From Erysipelotrichaceae bacterium (GTDB lineage: Bacteria; Bacillota_I; Bacilli_A; Erysipelotrichales; Erysipelotrichaceae): a stretch of DNA of 64,000 nt. Below the pieces are notes generated by a model. That model was not told the DNA's origin. It made no database searches and worked only from the letters and a program-made list of their open reading frames with translations. The DNA lies in contig JAFRBQ010000019.1 in NCBI GenBank assembly GCA_017404785.1, positions 1 through 64,000 of the forward strand, in the 5' to 3' direction. A program made the translations under genes and the position numbers. Of this stretch, positions 1 to 8,144 are shown in pieces. How positions within the stretch are numbered: position 1 is the stretch's first letter; each line of letters begins with the position of its first letter.

Positions 1-2
1 AA

Positions 3-32
3 AGAAAGGCCCGTGAACAGCAGAAAAATTAA
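3..32 (+). CDS. 3' end of IS3 orfA (helix-turn-helix/leucine-zipper subunit), partial
   Basis: Reading from base 3 gives RKAREQQKN followed by TAA at 30-32, the basic Gln-rich tail usual for IS3-type orfA products. The N-terminal HTH part is outside the window. The orfB frame is -1 relative to this frame and is open from base 17 onward, so an OrfAB fusion by -1 slippage in the A-rich stretch at 24-28 is possible. Only ten codons are seen, so the assignment depends on context. Confidence 0.55.
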   Translation, partial: RKAREQQKN

Positions 33-34
33 AT

Positions 35-949
35 GTGATCGATGAACTGAGGCAGAAGTATACTCTTAAGAATCTTTTAAGAGTATCCGGCCTTTCAAAG
101 TCCACATATTCCTACTATCATTCAGTCAAACATATAAACGCCGTAAATAAGCGTAAAAGTGAAGACGACCGCATACTGGGAATCATCCTTCCCGTATTTG
201 AACATCATAAGTCAAGATACGGCTACAGACGCATAATACTGGCTCTGAATGATGAATTAAGAGGCATCAACCACAAGAAGATTCAGAGGATCATGTCTGA
301 TAATGATCTGAGAGGGAAACAGCCTAAGAATAAGTATCATTCCTACAAGGGAGACAATGGGCAATATAAGGAGAATCTCTTACTTTATAAGAAGATAGAT
401 GAAATAAATCACACCACTGAATACATAAGAGATTTCTCTACATCAGGATCCAATCAGAAATGGACCACTGATGTCTCTGAGTTTAAAGCTCCTGACGGCA
501 AGCTTTATCTCTCGCCGATCATGGACATCCATGATGGAGTTATAGTATCCCACGACATCTCAAGAAACCCTGACTTCGCTCAGACCAAGAGAATGATCGA
601 TAAAGCCTTTAAAGATAATCCTGATCTTAAAGGACTCATCTTCCATTCCGATCAGGGCTGGCAATACCAGATGAAACCTTATCAGACATGGTTAAATGAT
701 AGAGGCATTAAACAGTCTTTCTCCAGGAAAGGCAACTGTATGGATAACTCCTTAATGGAGAACTTCTTCGGGATAATGAAGAACGAGATGTATTACGGCT
801 ACACCTACAATTCGACAGAAGAACTAAGGAAAGCCATGGAGGAATACATCACTTACTACAATACAGAAAGAATAAGTATCAAAAGAAAAGGACTGTCACC
901 TTTAGAGTATAGGCAGCAGTCCTTAGCTCAGCTACAATTAAGTTATTAA
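35..949 (+). CDS. IS3-family transposase OrfB (DDE integrase domain)
   Basis: This 304-residue protein has the OrfB layout: an N-terminal HTH_21 region (about 40-100, with the KSRYGYRRI motif) followed by an rve integrase core. The catalytic triad is visible as TDVSEF (Asp), FHSDQGWQY (Asp) and NSLMENFFGIMKNE (Glu); the C-terminus YYNTERI is typical. It would cut and join the element ends. The first in-frame start is GTG at 35, but translation may instead come from -1 frameshifting out of orfA, since the frame is open upstream to base 17. No internal stops are present, so the gene looks intact. Confidence 0.9.
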   Translation: MIDELRQKYTLKNLLRVSGLSKSTYSYYHSVKHINAVNKRKSEDDRILGIILPVFEHHKSRYGYRRIILALNDELRGINHKKIQRIMSDNDLRGKQPKNKYHSYKGDNGQYKENLLLYKKIDEINHTTEYIRDFSTSGSNQKWTTDVSEFKAPDGKLYLSPIMDIHDGVIVSHDISRNPDFAQTKRMIDKAFKDNPDLKGLIFHSDQGWQYQMKPYQTWLNDRGIKQSFSRKGNCMDNSLMENFFGIMKNEMYYGYTYNSTEELRKAMEEYITYYNTERISIKRKGLSPLEYRQQSLAQLQLSY

Positions 950-968
950 GTCCAACTTTGAGGGGTCA
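950..968. repeat. Right terminal inverted repeat of the IS3-family element
   Basis: GTCCAACTTTGAGGGGTCA follows the orfB stop codon. It matches the usual IS3/IS150 end style, with a GGGGTCA-type terminus. The partner repeat and the target duplication cannot be checked because the left end is missing. Confidence 0.65.
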
Positions 969-973
969 CCTCA

Positions 974-1750
974 TCAGACATCCACTTTTTCATATTCAAT
1001 ATCTTTTATGATCATTTTCGATACTTTATCAAATCTTCTATCAAGATCAGTGGTAAAGTATTTTCTTTCCGGCTCTTTGTCTTCCTTGATGTTGAGTTCA
1101 TTGAACACCTCATCGATGACGCATCTTGAAGAAGAGACGATCTTCAATTGAGGATACATGTCATTGAGTATATCCATCAGAACATCATAGTGTGTGCAGC
1201 CAAGGATCAGAGTATCGATGCCTTCTTCAAGTAATGGCTCAATATATCCTTTGAGCGTTTCCTTCATCACCTGATCATCATTGCCGAATCTGCCGTTTTC
1301 GATCATCGGAACAAGTTCGGGACATTCTATCGCAAAAATCTGAGCCTTTTCATCCAATTCTTTGAGTGTTGTCTCGTATTTCCCCGATCTGACCGTCATA
1401 CTGGTCGCAAACAAGCCGATCTTTTTGTTTTGGCTGGCCTTGAGCGCTGCTTTGACAGCGGGTCTTATGACGCCATATACCGGAACATTGACATTTTCTT
1501 CAATGATGTCACGGGCATTTGATTCGGAAGTGTTGCAGGCAACGATCAGTGCTTTCAGATCAAAACGGTTGAGAAAATTGGTATTGTTGTAAGTAAAAAC
1601 TCTGATCTCTTCTCTGGTCTTTGAACCGTAAGGGACATTCTTGTTGTCCGCAAGAAAAACGACATTTTCATGAGGCATCTGCTTGATAAGTTCTCTTACA
1701 CAGGTAAGACCGCCTAAACCGGAATCAAATACACCGATATATGACTTCAT
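974..1750 (-). CDS. murI: Glutamate racemase
   Basis: Interconverts L- and D-glutamate in the cytoplasm, supplying D-Glu for peptidoglycan. The 258-residue protein has the FDSGLGGLT N-terminus, the catalytic Cys in ACNTSES (about residue 70) and the second catalytic Cys in LGCTHY (about 183), so both active-site cysteines are present. Length is normal for MurI. It overlaps the 3' end of murD by 4 bp, so the two are probably co-transcribed and translationally coupled; MurD adds the D-Glu that MurI makes. An IS3 element sits just past its stop codon. Confidence 0.95.
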   Translation of the reverse strand: MKSYIGVFDSGLGGLTCVRELIKQMPHENVVFLADNKNVPYGSKTREEIRVFTYNNTNFLNRFDLKALIVACNTSESNARDIIEENVNVPVYGVIRPAVKAALKASQNKKIGLFATSMTVRSGKYETTLKELDEKAQIFAIECPELVPMIENGRFGNDDQVMKETLKGYIEPLLEEGIDTLILGCTHYDVLMDILNDMYPQLKIVSSSRCVIDEVFNELNIKEDKEPERKYFTTDLDRRFDKVSKMIIKDIEYEKVDV

Positions 1751-3093
1751 AGCGAATTCACTATCTCCTTGAAATGTCTTCCTCTTTCTTCATAGCCGCT
1801 ATACTGGTCAAAGCTTGAAGTAGTAGGGGAAAGCAGGATGACATCACCGCTCATAGCGATCCTGTTTGCTTCAGCAACGGCTTCATTGAGGGTTGTGACG
1901 ACGATCGGATCTTCCACCAGATCGCCGGCGATCCTTCTTCCGGCCACACCATAGCCGATGACTTTCTTGACCGGTTTGAGATATTTGCGCATTTCGCTCA
2001 TATCCAGACCTTTTTCATATCCTCCTACGAGCAGAATGACATTACTGTCAAAAGCCTTCAAAGCTGTGATCGTCGCATCGGTATTCGTACCTTTGGAATC
2101 GTTGTAGTATTTTATGCCGTTAAGTTCTCTGACAAATTCGATTCGATGTTCCACACCTTTGAATTCATCGATCGTCTCATTGATATCTTCGTTGCTTATG
2201 CCAAGGGCCTTGGCAGCCATGATCGAGATCATGACATTCTGGATGTTGTGCTTGCCGACAAGATGGATCTTGTCCAAAGGCAGAACCTTCTCATCATTGA
2301 TGCAGATACAGTTATCCCTGATGCAGGCATAGGTATCTTCCTTTTCAAGCGAGAAAGTCTCGATCCTGCATCCGATCGGGTATTTTTCTGCATATTCCTT
2401 AAGAACTTCATCGTCGGCGTTATAGATGAAGATATCATCATCTTTCATATTGCGGTAGACTTCAGTCTTGGACTTGTAGTAGGCATCCAAAGAACCCATC
2501 GTTTCCAGATGGTCAGGTGTCAGATTGATGATCGTAGCTATTTCAGGCCTGAAGTTGACGATATCTACAAGCTGGTGATTGGAGATCTCCAGTGAGATAT
2601 AATGACCTTCTTCTTCCATGAGATCGTGTTCCAGAACCAGTTCACAAAGCGGCGTGCCGATATTGCCGCCGACATGAGCCTTCTCCTTGAAGGCTTTTGT
2701 TAAAAGTTCATAGACGATCGTTGTCGTCGTGGTCTTGCCATTGGTGCCGGTGATAGCAACATAATGCTGAGGCTTGCTCACATCATAGGCCAGTTCGATC
2801 TCCGTAATGATCGGAATATTCCTTTCATTGAGCCTTTTGACGATCGGCGATACGGGAGGAACACCCGGATTCTTGATCACCAGGTCATAATCCTTTTCAA
2901 AAACCGACATATCCTGATCATAAACAGTTACGCCTATGGATTCCAGATAGTCCTTATCCTTCTTATCAGGTTCATTTCTTTCTGAAAGGTATATTCTGGC
3001 GCCCAGTTTCTTAAGCACCTTTATTGCAGCCATTCCCGATCTGGCCAATCCGATGACCAGAACTTTTTTATCCTTATATTCCATACCACTCAT
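1747..3093 (-). CDS. murD: UDP-N-acetylmuramoyl-L-alanine--D-glutamate ligase
   Basis: Cytoplasmic Mur ligase adding D-glutamate to UDP-MurNAc-L-Ala. Of 448 residues, the N-terminal Rossmann domain shows VLVIGLARSGMAA (about 10-22), the ATPase domain the P-loop GTNGKTTTT (about 117) and the C-terminal domain the YNDSKGTNTDA motif (about 310). It is followed directly by murI. The ATG at 3093 is chosen because a -10-like TATGAT (3100-3105) ends 6 nt upstream, implying a leaderless transcript; an internal ATG three codons on is the alternative. No Shine-Dalgarno is visible. Confidence 0.95.
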   Translation of the reverse strand: MSGMEYKDKKVLVIGLARSGMAAIKVLKKLGARIYLSERNEPDKKDKDYLESIGVTVYDQDMSVFEKDYDLVIKNPGVPPVSPIVKRLNERNIPIITEIELAYDVSKPQHYVAITGTNGKTTTTTIVYELLTKAFKEKAHVGGNIGTPLCELVLEHDLMEEEGHYISLEISNHQLVDIVNFRPEIATIINLTPDHLETMGSLDAYYKSKTEVYRNMKDDDIFIYNADDEVLKEYAEKYPIGCRIETFSLEKEDTYACIRDNCICINDEKVLPLDKIHLVGKHNIQNVMISIMAAKALGISNEDINETIDEFKGVEHRIEFVRELNGIKYYNDSKGTNTDATITALKAFDSNVILLVGGYEKGLDMSEMRKYLKPVKKVIGYGVAGRRIAGDLVEDPIVVTTLNEAVAEANRIAMSGDVILLSPTTSSFDQYSGYEERGRHFKEIVNSL

Positions 3094-3099
3094 TTTATC

Positions 3100-3105
3100 A
3101 TCATA
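3100..3105 (-). promoter_or_regulatory. -10 element of murD, leaderless type
   Basis: TATGAT on the minus strand with a 6-nt discriminator (GATAAA) before the murD ATG. There is no room for a ribosome binding site between it and the start. Confidence 0.5.
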
Positions 3106-3143
3106 TTTGACTTATTAAAATGAATAACGTATATTTATAGCCT

Positions 3144-3482
3144 ATGAATGCACTGGTGACACTTAAGAATCCTGCCCAGAATTATTATGAAGAAACTGCT
3201 GTTGAAGATATCGGAAACAGAGCGTGTTTCAGCTATACAGATAAGCAGGGCGTACAGTGTGAAATCTGCATTTATGATGATGGCATTTGTATGTTCAGAC
3301 AAACAAATGAATACCTGATCGAACTGCATTTATTAGGTCAGCCATACGCAAAAATCACCAGTGCCGAAGGAATTATAAGAATTGATGTAAAAGTCCTTGA
3401 TTTTAGTATAAATAGTGATATATTAATTATGATTTACCTCATTGATGATGAGGAAAGAATCATCGAAATAAAGTATTATTAG
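3144..3482 (+). CDS. DUF1934 family protein (YwiB-like)
   Basis: A 112-residue, beta-rich protein without signal peptide or membrane segment. Length and position immediately before rpoE match the DUF1934/YwiB family, which lies next to rpoE in many Firmicutes and is predicted to form a small lipocalin-like barrel; its biochemical role is not known. It opens the strand divergently from murD. TATATT at 3130-3135 lies 8 nt before the ATG, again leaving little or no leader. Its stop codon is followed at once by the rpoE AGGAG site, so the two genes form one unit. Confidence 0.7.
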   Translation: MNALVTLKNPAQNYYEETAVEDIGNRACFSYTDKQGVQCEICIYDDGICMFRQTNEYLIELHLLGQPYAKITSAEGIIRIDVKVLDFSINSDILIMIYLIDDEERIIEIKYY

Positions 3483-3497
3483 GAGTATAGCAGTATT

Positions 3498-3812
3498 ATG
3501 GCCAGTGCAAAGTCTATGATGGATGTCGCATATGATGTCATCGTAAAGAAGAAACGTGCAATTCCTTTCACTAAGCTGTGGGAAGAAGTTTCTAAGACTT
3601 ACGGTGTATCAAACGACAAAATCGCACAGTTCTATTCAGATTTGACTCTTGATTCAAGATTTGTTTCACTCAAGGAAAACAAGTGGGATCTCATCGAGCG
3701 CAGAAAGTTTGAAGAATCTCATGTTGACCTGTCAGCGATCGAACTTGATGAAGATGAGCCTGAAGAGATCGAAGATGAACAGGACATCATTATTGATAAG
3801 GACGAATATTAA
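3498..3812 (+). CDS. rpoE: DNA-directed RNA polymerase delta subunit
   Basis: Delta is the Gram-positive accessory subunit that helps recycle RNA polymerase and lowers non-specific DNA binding. The 104-residue protein has the N-terminal HARE-HTH fold (about 1-70; KRAIPFTKLWEEV) and an acidic, low-complexity tail rich in Asp/Glu (about 76-104), as in known delta subunits, though the tail is shorter than in Bacillus. AGGAG at 3482-3486 provides a good ribosome binding site. A rho-independent terminator follows. Confidence 0.93.
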   Translation: MASAKSMMDVAYDVIVKKKRAIPFTKLWEEVSKTYGVSNDKIAQFYSDLTLDSRFVSLKENKWDLIERRKFEESHVDLSAIELDEDEPEEIEDEQDIIIDKDEY

Positions 3813-3823
3813 TCTGTACATGT

Positions 3824-3850
3824 AAAGAAGCAAGACAATTGCTTCTTTTT
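3824..3850 (+). terminator. Rho-independent terminator after rpoE
   Basis: A 10-bp stem (AAAGAAGCAA / TTGCTTCTTT) with loop GACAA, followed by a T run. Confidence 0.85.
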
Positions 3851-3854
3851 ATAT

Positions 3855-3860
3855 TAAAAT
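3855..3860 (+). promoter_or_regulatory. -10 element of the HAD phosphatase gene, leaderless type
   Basis: TAAAAT, then six bases (TTGGAT), then ATG at 3867. It lies directly behind the rpoE terminator. Confidence 0.5.
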
Positions 3861-3866
3861 TTGGAT

Positions 3867-4490
3867 ATGAAATACGTGATATTTGATTTCAACGGCACTG
3901 TTCTTGATGATGTGGATGTGTGTCTCAAGGCAGAGAACTATACAATCGAACACTTCGGCTTGAAACGCGAGCCTCTGACCATGGACGAGTATCTGCATAT
4001 CTTTACTTTTCCGGTCAAAGACTATTATGAGAAGGTCGGCTTCAGATGGGACGAATTCTCCTATGAAGAAGTTGGCCGATACTGGTTTGACTGGTATTGT
4101 GCTCTGAAACCGGAATACAGGCTTCACGATGGCGTTATCGAACTGCTTGAAGAAAACAGAAGAAAAGGTCTGAAAAATATTTTACTTAGTGCTTCAAGTC
4201 TCGTGGAGCTTAAAAAACAGCTGCAGGAACTTGATATCGCCGATTATTTTGATGAAGTGCTTGGCTTAGGCGATATCTATGCCGGCTCAAAGGAAGATAT
4301 CGCGCTTGAATGGATCAAAGACAAAAACAGAGATGAATGCATAATGCTGGGGGATTCGCTTCACGATCTTGATGTAGCCAATGCCATGGGCGTTAGATGC
4401 ATCCTGGTCGCCAATGGCCATCAGGCCAAGGATATACTTGTAAAGAACTGGGATAATGTCGTTGATGATATCAGAGAGGTAAAAATATGA
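3867..4490 (+). CDS. HAD-family phosphatase (phosphoglycolate phosphatase-like)
   Basis: A 207-residue haloacid-dehalogenase hydrolase with a helical cap inserted after motif I. Motif I reads [10 protein letters not shown]: the nucleophile Asp is kept, but the second, acid/base Asp of DxDGT is Asn. Motif II is LLSASS (about 107-112) and motif [12 protein letters not shown] (about 155). The substrate cannot be read from sequence. The ATG at 3867 is preferred over an upstream TTG because of the promoter spacing. It overlaps ispF by 4 bp (ATGA), indicating coupling. Confidence 0.8.
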   Translation: MKYVIFDFNGTVLDDVDVCLKAENYTIEHFGLKREPLTMDEYLHIFTFPVKDYYEKVGFRWDEFSYEEVGRYWFDWYCALKPEYRLHDGVIELLEENRRKGLKNILLSASSLVELKKQLQELDIADYFDEVLGLGDIYAGSKEDIALEWIKDKNRDECIMLGDSLHDLDVANAMGVRCILVANGHQAKDILVKNWDNVVDDIREVKI

Positions 4491-4960
4491 GGATAGGACA
4501 GTCTAAAGATATACATAAACTCGTTGAAGGAAGAGATCTTATCATCGGGGGAGTAAAGATCCCTTATGAGAAAGGCCTGCTTGGCCATTCCGATGCGGAT
4601 GTTCTGCTTCATGCGATCATCGAATCGCTGATCGGAGCCATGGGCTTAAAGGATATCGGCACCCATTTTCCGGATACCGATCCCAAATACAAGGGCATTT
4701 CATCACTGTTGCTTCTTGATCACACCTATGAAATGCTTGAAGAGAATGGCTACAGGGTGGTCAATATCGATTCACTGATAAATATTGAAAAGCCAAAGAT
4801 GGCACCATATATCGATCAGATGCGAAAGAATATCGCTGAACACCTTCATATCGACGTTTCACAGATCAACGTCAAAGCCACCAGAGGTGAAGGCCTGGGC
4901 TTTGTCGGCAGAGGCGAAGGCGTCATCGCCGAGAGCGTGTGCCTTATTGAAGAGATCTAA
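4487..4960 (+). CDS. ispF: 2-C-methyl-D-erythritol 2,4-cyclodiphosphate synthase
   Basis: Fifth step of the MEP isoprenoid pathway, forming the cyclodiphosphate in the cytoplasm. The 157-residue length and motifs fit Isp[13 protein letters not shown] with the metal-binding Dx[23 protein letters not shown] and the C-terminal [12 protein letters not shown]. It is translationally coupled to the upstream HAD gene. It shows that the organism has the non-mevalonate route, at least in part; no other MEP genes are in the window. A bidirectional terminator separates it from convergent fba. Confidence 0.95.
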   Translation: MRIGQSKDIHKLVEGRDLIIGGVKIPYEKGLLGHSDADVLLHAIIESLIGAMGLKDIGTHFPDTDPKYKGISSLLLLDHTYEMLEENGYRVVNIDSLINIEKPKMAPYIDQMRKNIAEHLHIDVSQINVKATRGEGLGFVGRGEGVIAESVCLIEEI

Positions 4961-4967
4961 GTAAAAG

Positions 4968-4998
4968 AAAAGCCAGTTCATCAGTGAACTGGCTTTTT
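4968..4998. terminator. Bidirectional terminator between ispF and fba
   Basis: Perfect 13-bp stem (arms 4968-4980 and 4985-4997) with loop TCAG. It is flanked by A and T runs and so serves both convergent genes. Confidence 0.9.
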
Positions 4999-5007
4999 GA
5001 ATGTTGA

Positions 5008-5976
5008 TTATTCAGCTTTACCGTTACAGCCAAGAACATCGACGATCTTGTGTTTGACAAGCTGCTTGATGTTTTCTCTTGCAGGCTTCAGATATTCTCT
5101 TGGGTCAAACTTTTCTGGATGTTCATTGAAGAACTGACGGATCGTACCGGTCATAGCCAGACGGAGGTCTGAGTCGATGTTGATCTTGCAGACAGCCATC
5201 TTGGAAGCCTGTCTCAACTGATCCTCTGGAACACCAACTGCATCAGGCATCTTGCCGCCGTTTTCGTTGATGATCTTTACCCATTCCTGTGGAACAGATG
5301 AAGCACCGTGTAAAACGATTGGGAAGCCTGGAAGTCTTCTGGAAACTTCTTCAAGGATGTCGAATCTTAGTGGAGGTGGAACCAGGATGCCTTCTTCATT
5401 TCTGGTGCACTGTTCCGGTTTGAACTTGTAGGCACCATGAGAAGTACCGATAGCAATAGCTAATGAGTCACAGCCTGTTCTTCTGACGAATTCTTCAACA
5501 TCTTCAGGTCTTGTGTATGATGAATCTTCTGCAGAAACAGAAACTTCATCTTCAACACCTGCGAGTGTACCTAATTCAGCTTCAACAACAACACCGTGTG
5601 CATGAGCATATTCAACGACCTGTCTTGTGATCTCGATGTTCTCTTCGAATGGTTTTGATGAAGCATCGATCATTACGGAAGTGAAACCATCATCGATACA
5701 AGACTTGCAGGTCTCGAATGTGTCACCATGGTCGAGGTGCAGGACGATTGGAAGACCGGTTTCGATGCAGGCAGCTTCTACCAGCTTAACAAGATATGTT
5801 CTGTTGGCATAAGCTCTGGCACCTTTGGAAACCTGGAGGATGACCGGAGCATTGCATTCTTTTGCAGCTTCAGTGATACCCTGAATGATCTCCATATTGT
5901 TTACGTTGAAAGCACCAATGGCATATCCGCCATCATATGCTTTCTTAAACATTTCTTTGGATGTTACTAATGGCAT
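5008..5976 (-). CDS. fba: Class II fructose-1,6-bisphosphate aldolase
   Basis: Zinc-dependent cleavage of fructose-1,6-bisphosphate in glycolysis. The 322-residue protein carries VLHLDHGDTFE (catalytic Asp and metal His), the VEAELGTLAGVED metal-binding Glu region and VLHGASSVP. It belongs to the longer class II type with an insertion around DAVGVPEDQLRQ. The start at 5976 (MPLVTSKEMFKKAY) is chosen because AAGGAG lies about 9 nt upstream; a further ATG at 6000 is in frame but has no ribosome binding site. It is probably transcribed alone, and its regular codon use fits high expression. Confidence 0.95.
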   Translation of the reverse strand: MPLVTSKEMFKKAYDGGYAIGAFNVNNMEIIQGITEAAKECNAPVILQVSKGARAYANRTYLVKLVEAACIETGLPIVLHLDHGDTFETCKSCIDDGFTSVMIDASSKPFEENIEITRQVVEYAHAHGVVVEAELGTLAGVEDEVSVSAEDSSYTRPEDVEEFVRRTGCDSLAIAIGTSHGAYKFKPEQCTRNEEGILVPPPLRFDILEEVSRRLPGFPIVLHGASSVPQEWVKIINENGGKMPDAVGVPEDQLRQASKMAVCKINIDSDLRLAMTGTIRQFFNEHPEKFDPREYLKPARENIKQLVKHKIVDVLGCNGKAE

Positions 5977-6037
5977 ATTTAAATTCTCCTTATCTACCAT
6001 ATATTATAAACTAAAAACAAATATATAGATTTAAATG

Positions 6038-6043
6038 TATAAT
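6038..6043 (+). promoter_or_regulatory. -10 element of the DUF1893 gene, leaderless type
   Basis: A consensus TATAAT with discriminator GAATTT ends directly at the ATG at 6050. It lies inside the longest possible reading frame, whose earlier ATG at 6035 would be upstream of the transcription start. Confidence 0.6.
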
Positions 6044-6049
6044 GAATTT

Positions 6050-6445
6050 ATGAATCTAAAAGAAATACTGGAAGATAAAAACTGCTCGATCGTTGCCAGC
6101 AACGGCTACATTTCCTTTGACCCAGGTATCAGACCGGTGATCGACAGGCTGAACGAGGATCTTTACTACTTCAAAGATCTGAGCGTTGCCGACAAGATCA
6201 TCGGCAAGGCCAGTGCCATGCTTCTTAGTTTATCGGGAGTAAAGGAAGCCTATGCTGCTGTCTTGTCCAAAGCCGGACAGGAGATCTTTGAGAAGTATGG
6301 CGTCACTTATCAGTATGGGAAGCTTGTCGATTATATTATCAACCGCAATGGTGATGGCATGTGTCCGATGGAGATGACAGTCAAGGATATCGATGATCTT
6401 AAGGAAGCATACGAAGCATTAAATCGCAAGATAACATTGCATTAG
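6050..6445 (+). CDS. DUF1893 domain protein
   Basis: A 131-residue soluble protein resembling the DUF1893 (TM1506-like) family, which adopts a cytidine-deaminase-like fold and has no established activity. Conserved features here include SNGYISFDPGIRPV, the DKIIGKASAML helix and an internal Cys-Pro (GMCPME) near the C-terminus. The ATG at 6050 is preferred to that at 6035 because a TATAAT box occupies 6038-6043. The stop codon lies inside the terminator hairpin. It precedes the ECF transporter genes, but the terminator and a separate -10 box argue for independent transcription. Confidence 0.7.
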   Translation: MNLKEILEDKNCSIVASNGYISFDPGIRPVIDRLNEDLYYFKDLSVADKIIGKASAMLLSLSGVKEAYAAVLSKAGQEIFEKYGVTYQYGKLVDYIINRNGDGMCPMEMTVKDIDDLKEAYEALNRKITLH

Positions 6446-6456
6446 CAATGTTTTTC
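6433..6456 (+). terminator. Terminator overlapping the DUF1893 stop codon
   Basis: Stem ACATTGC / GCAATGT with loop ATTA, followed by five T. The TAG stop (6443-6445) is within the loop and the first base of the 3' arm. Confidence 0.75.
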
Positions 6457-6483
6457 TTTGACTTTGTTGTATAATCTAAAGGT

Positions 6484-7314
6484 ATGAGTTTAATAGAGAT
6501 CAGGGACTTAAGCTATTCCTATAACGAATCAAAGAAAGCCGTCGATGGCATTTCTTTGAATATTGAAAAAGGTTCCTACACGACCATCATCGGTCATAAC
6601 GGTTCAGGAAAATCGACTCTGGCCAAACTGATCGCCGGACTTCTTCCTATCAAGCAGGGCGAAGTGATCGTCAACGGCCTGAAGATGAGTGAAGAGAATC
6701 TTCCTGAAATACGCAAGGAACTGGGCATCGTTTTCCAGAATCCGGATAACCAGTTTATCGGTTCAACTGTCAAGGATGATATCGCTTTTGGTCTGGAAAA
6801 CAAGAGAGTCAGATCCGAAGATATGGAGCCGATCATTGAAGAATACGCAAACAAGGTCGGATTAAGCGCCTTCCTTGATCATGAACCGCAGAATCTTTCA
6901 GGCGGTCAGAAACAGCGTGTTGCGATCGCCGGAATCCTCGCCATGCATCCGAATATCATCATCTTTGATGAAGCAACTTCGATGCTGGACCCGAAAGGCA
7001 AGAAAGAGATCAAGAAACTGATGTATGATCTGGCCGATGATGAGGCCAACGAGATCACGATCATTTCGATCACTCACGATATAGAAGAAGTACTGCAGTC
7101 TGATGACTGTGTGGTTCTGAATAAAGGAAAACTTTTCATGCATGATAAGCCTGAAAAGGTTTTTGAAGATGCTGAAAAGTTAAGACAGATCGATCTGGAT
7201 GTGCCTTTTATCGAACAGATAAGAGAAGTATTCAGGAAGCAGCATATTAAGCTTAAAGCTCATGATATGGAAGGAATGGTGGATGAATTATGGCGATTCG
7301 CTTCAAATCATTAA
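6484..7314 (+). CDS. ecfA1: Energy-coupling factor transporter ATPase EcfA1
   Basis: One of two ABC ATPases powering group II ECF vitamin/metal uptake. In 276 residues: Walker A GHNGSGKST (about 38), Q-loop FQNPDNQF, signature LSGGQ (about 138), Walker B IIIFDEATSMLD (about 158) and the switch His in SITHD. FDEATSMLD is typical of EcfA1. A TATAAT at 6470-6475 sits 8 nt before the ATG, so the leader is very short. It overlaps ecfA2 by 25 bp, and the order ecfA1-ecfA2-ecfT-truA is the standard Firmicutes operon. Confidence 0.95.
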   Translation: MSLIEIRDLSYSYNESKKAVDGISLNIEKGSYTTIIGHNGSGKSTLAKLIAGLLPIKQGEVIVNGLKMSEENLPEIRKELGIVFQNPDNQFIGSTVKDDIAFGLENKRVRSEDMEPIIEEYANKVGLSAFLDHEPQNLSGGQKQRVAIAGILAMHPNIIIFDEATSMLDPKGKKEIKKLMYDLADDEANEITIISITHDIEEVLQSDDCVVLNKGKLFMHDKPEKVFEDAEKLRQIDLDVPFIEQIREVFRKQHIKLKAHDMEGMVDELWRFASNH

Positions 7315-8144
7315 GCTATATCTATGACAAGGATATGCCTTATGCTCATAAGGCTTTGGATAATATCGATCTGGAGATCAAGGAAGGTATCATCACCGCG
7401 ATAATCGGTGAGACGGGTTCAGGCAAATCAACACTGGTCGAACACCTGAATGCCTTACTGCTTCCAAGTGAAGGAAGTCTGGAGATCCTTGACTACAACC
7501 TGGTGGCCAATCAGAAGATCAAGTTCCTCAAACCTCTAAGAAAGGATGTAGGACTGGTCTTCCAGTTTTCGGAATATCAGCTGTTTGAAGAGACAGTCAT
7601 CAAGGATGTTGCTTTTGGACCTTTGAACTTCGGTTTTTCTCTTGAAGAAGCCATTGCCAGAGCCAAGGAAGCTCTTAAGCTTGTGAAGATCGATGAATCG
7701 CTGTTTGAAACATCACCACTTGAATTGTCAGGTGGTCAGAAACGAAGAGTAGCGATCGCGGGTATACTTGCCTGTGATCCAAAGATCATCGTTCTTGATG
7801 AACCGACAGCCGGCCTTGACCCTAAGGGCGCCAAAGAAATAATCAACCTGTTTGTTTCATTGAACAGGCAGTCCCATAAGACGATCATCATCGTCTCACA
7901 TGACAACGAAATGGTCTACAACTGTTGTGAAGAGACAGTCGTCCTTTCGCATGGTCAGATAAAATATCACGGTCCGACTCTGGATCTTTTTGCGGATGAA
8001 AAGATACTCAAGGAATATGATCTGCTGGAACCGCAGATCGTGACCTTCAAGAATCTTCTGGCCAAAAAGGGAATCAAAGTCTCAAAACAGGCCAGAACCA
8101 TTGAAATGATCGCTAAGGAAGTAGCGGGGCAGGTGAAAAGATGA
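7290..8144 (+). CDS. ecfA2: Energy-coupling factor transporter ATPase EcfA2
   Basis: Second ABC ATPase of the ECF module, pairing with EcfA1 under EcfT. The 284-residue protein has Walker A GETGSGKST (about 39), Q-loop FQFSEYQLF, signature LSGGQ, Walker B IIVLDEPTAGLD and switch His in VSHDNEM. Its C-terminal region (about 235-284) is the extension seen in this subfamily. The ATG at 7290 lies within ecfA1, and the end overlaps ecfT by 4 bp, so the three proteins are likely made in step. Confidence 0.95.
   Translation: MAIRFKSLSYIYDKDMPYAHKALDNIDLEIKEGIITAIIGETGSGKSTLVEHLNALLLPSEGSLEILDYNLVANQKIKFLKPLRKDVGLVFQFSEYQLFEETVIKDVAFGPLNFGFSLEEAIARAKEALKLVKIDESLFETSPLELSGGQKRRVAIAGILACDPKIIVLDEPTAGLDPKGAKEIINLFVSLNRQSHKTIIIVSHDNEMVYNCCEETVVLSHGQIKYHGPTLDLFADEKILKEYDLLEPQIVTFKNLLAKKGIKVSKQARTIEMIAKEVAGQVKR

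Larger units (their letters stand above)
1..968 (+). mobile_element. Right-hand part of an IS3-family insertion sequence
   Basis: The left end lies outside the window. Visible are the last codons of orfA, the complete catalytic orfB and the right terminal repeat ending in GGGGTCA. The element points toward murI, which is on the opposite strand. Its end at about 968 lies 5 bp beyond the murI stop codon, so murI was not interrupted. Family assignment rests on the DDE transposase and the two-frame orfA/orfB arrangement. Confidence 0.85.

Noticed and set aside
2146-2595. 149-codon plus-strand frame inside murD
   Set aside because: murD is intact on the other strand with all Mur ligase motifs; the plus-strand frame has no ribosome binding site.
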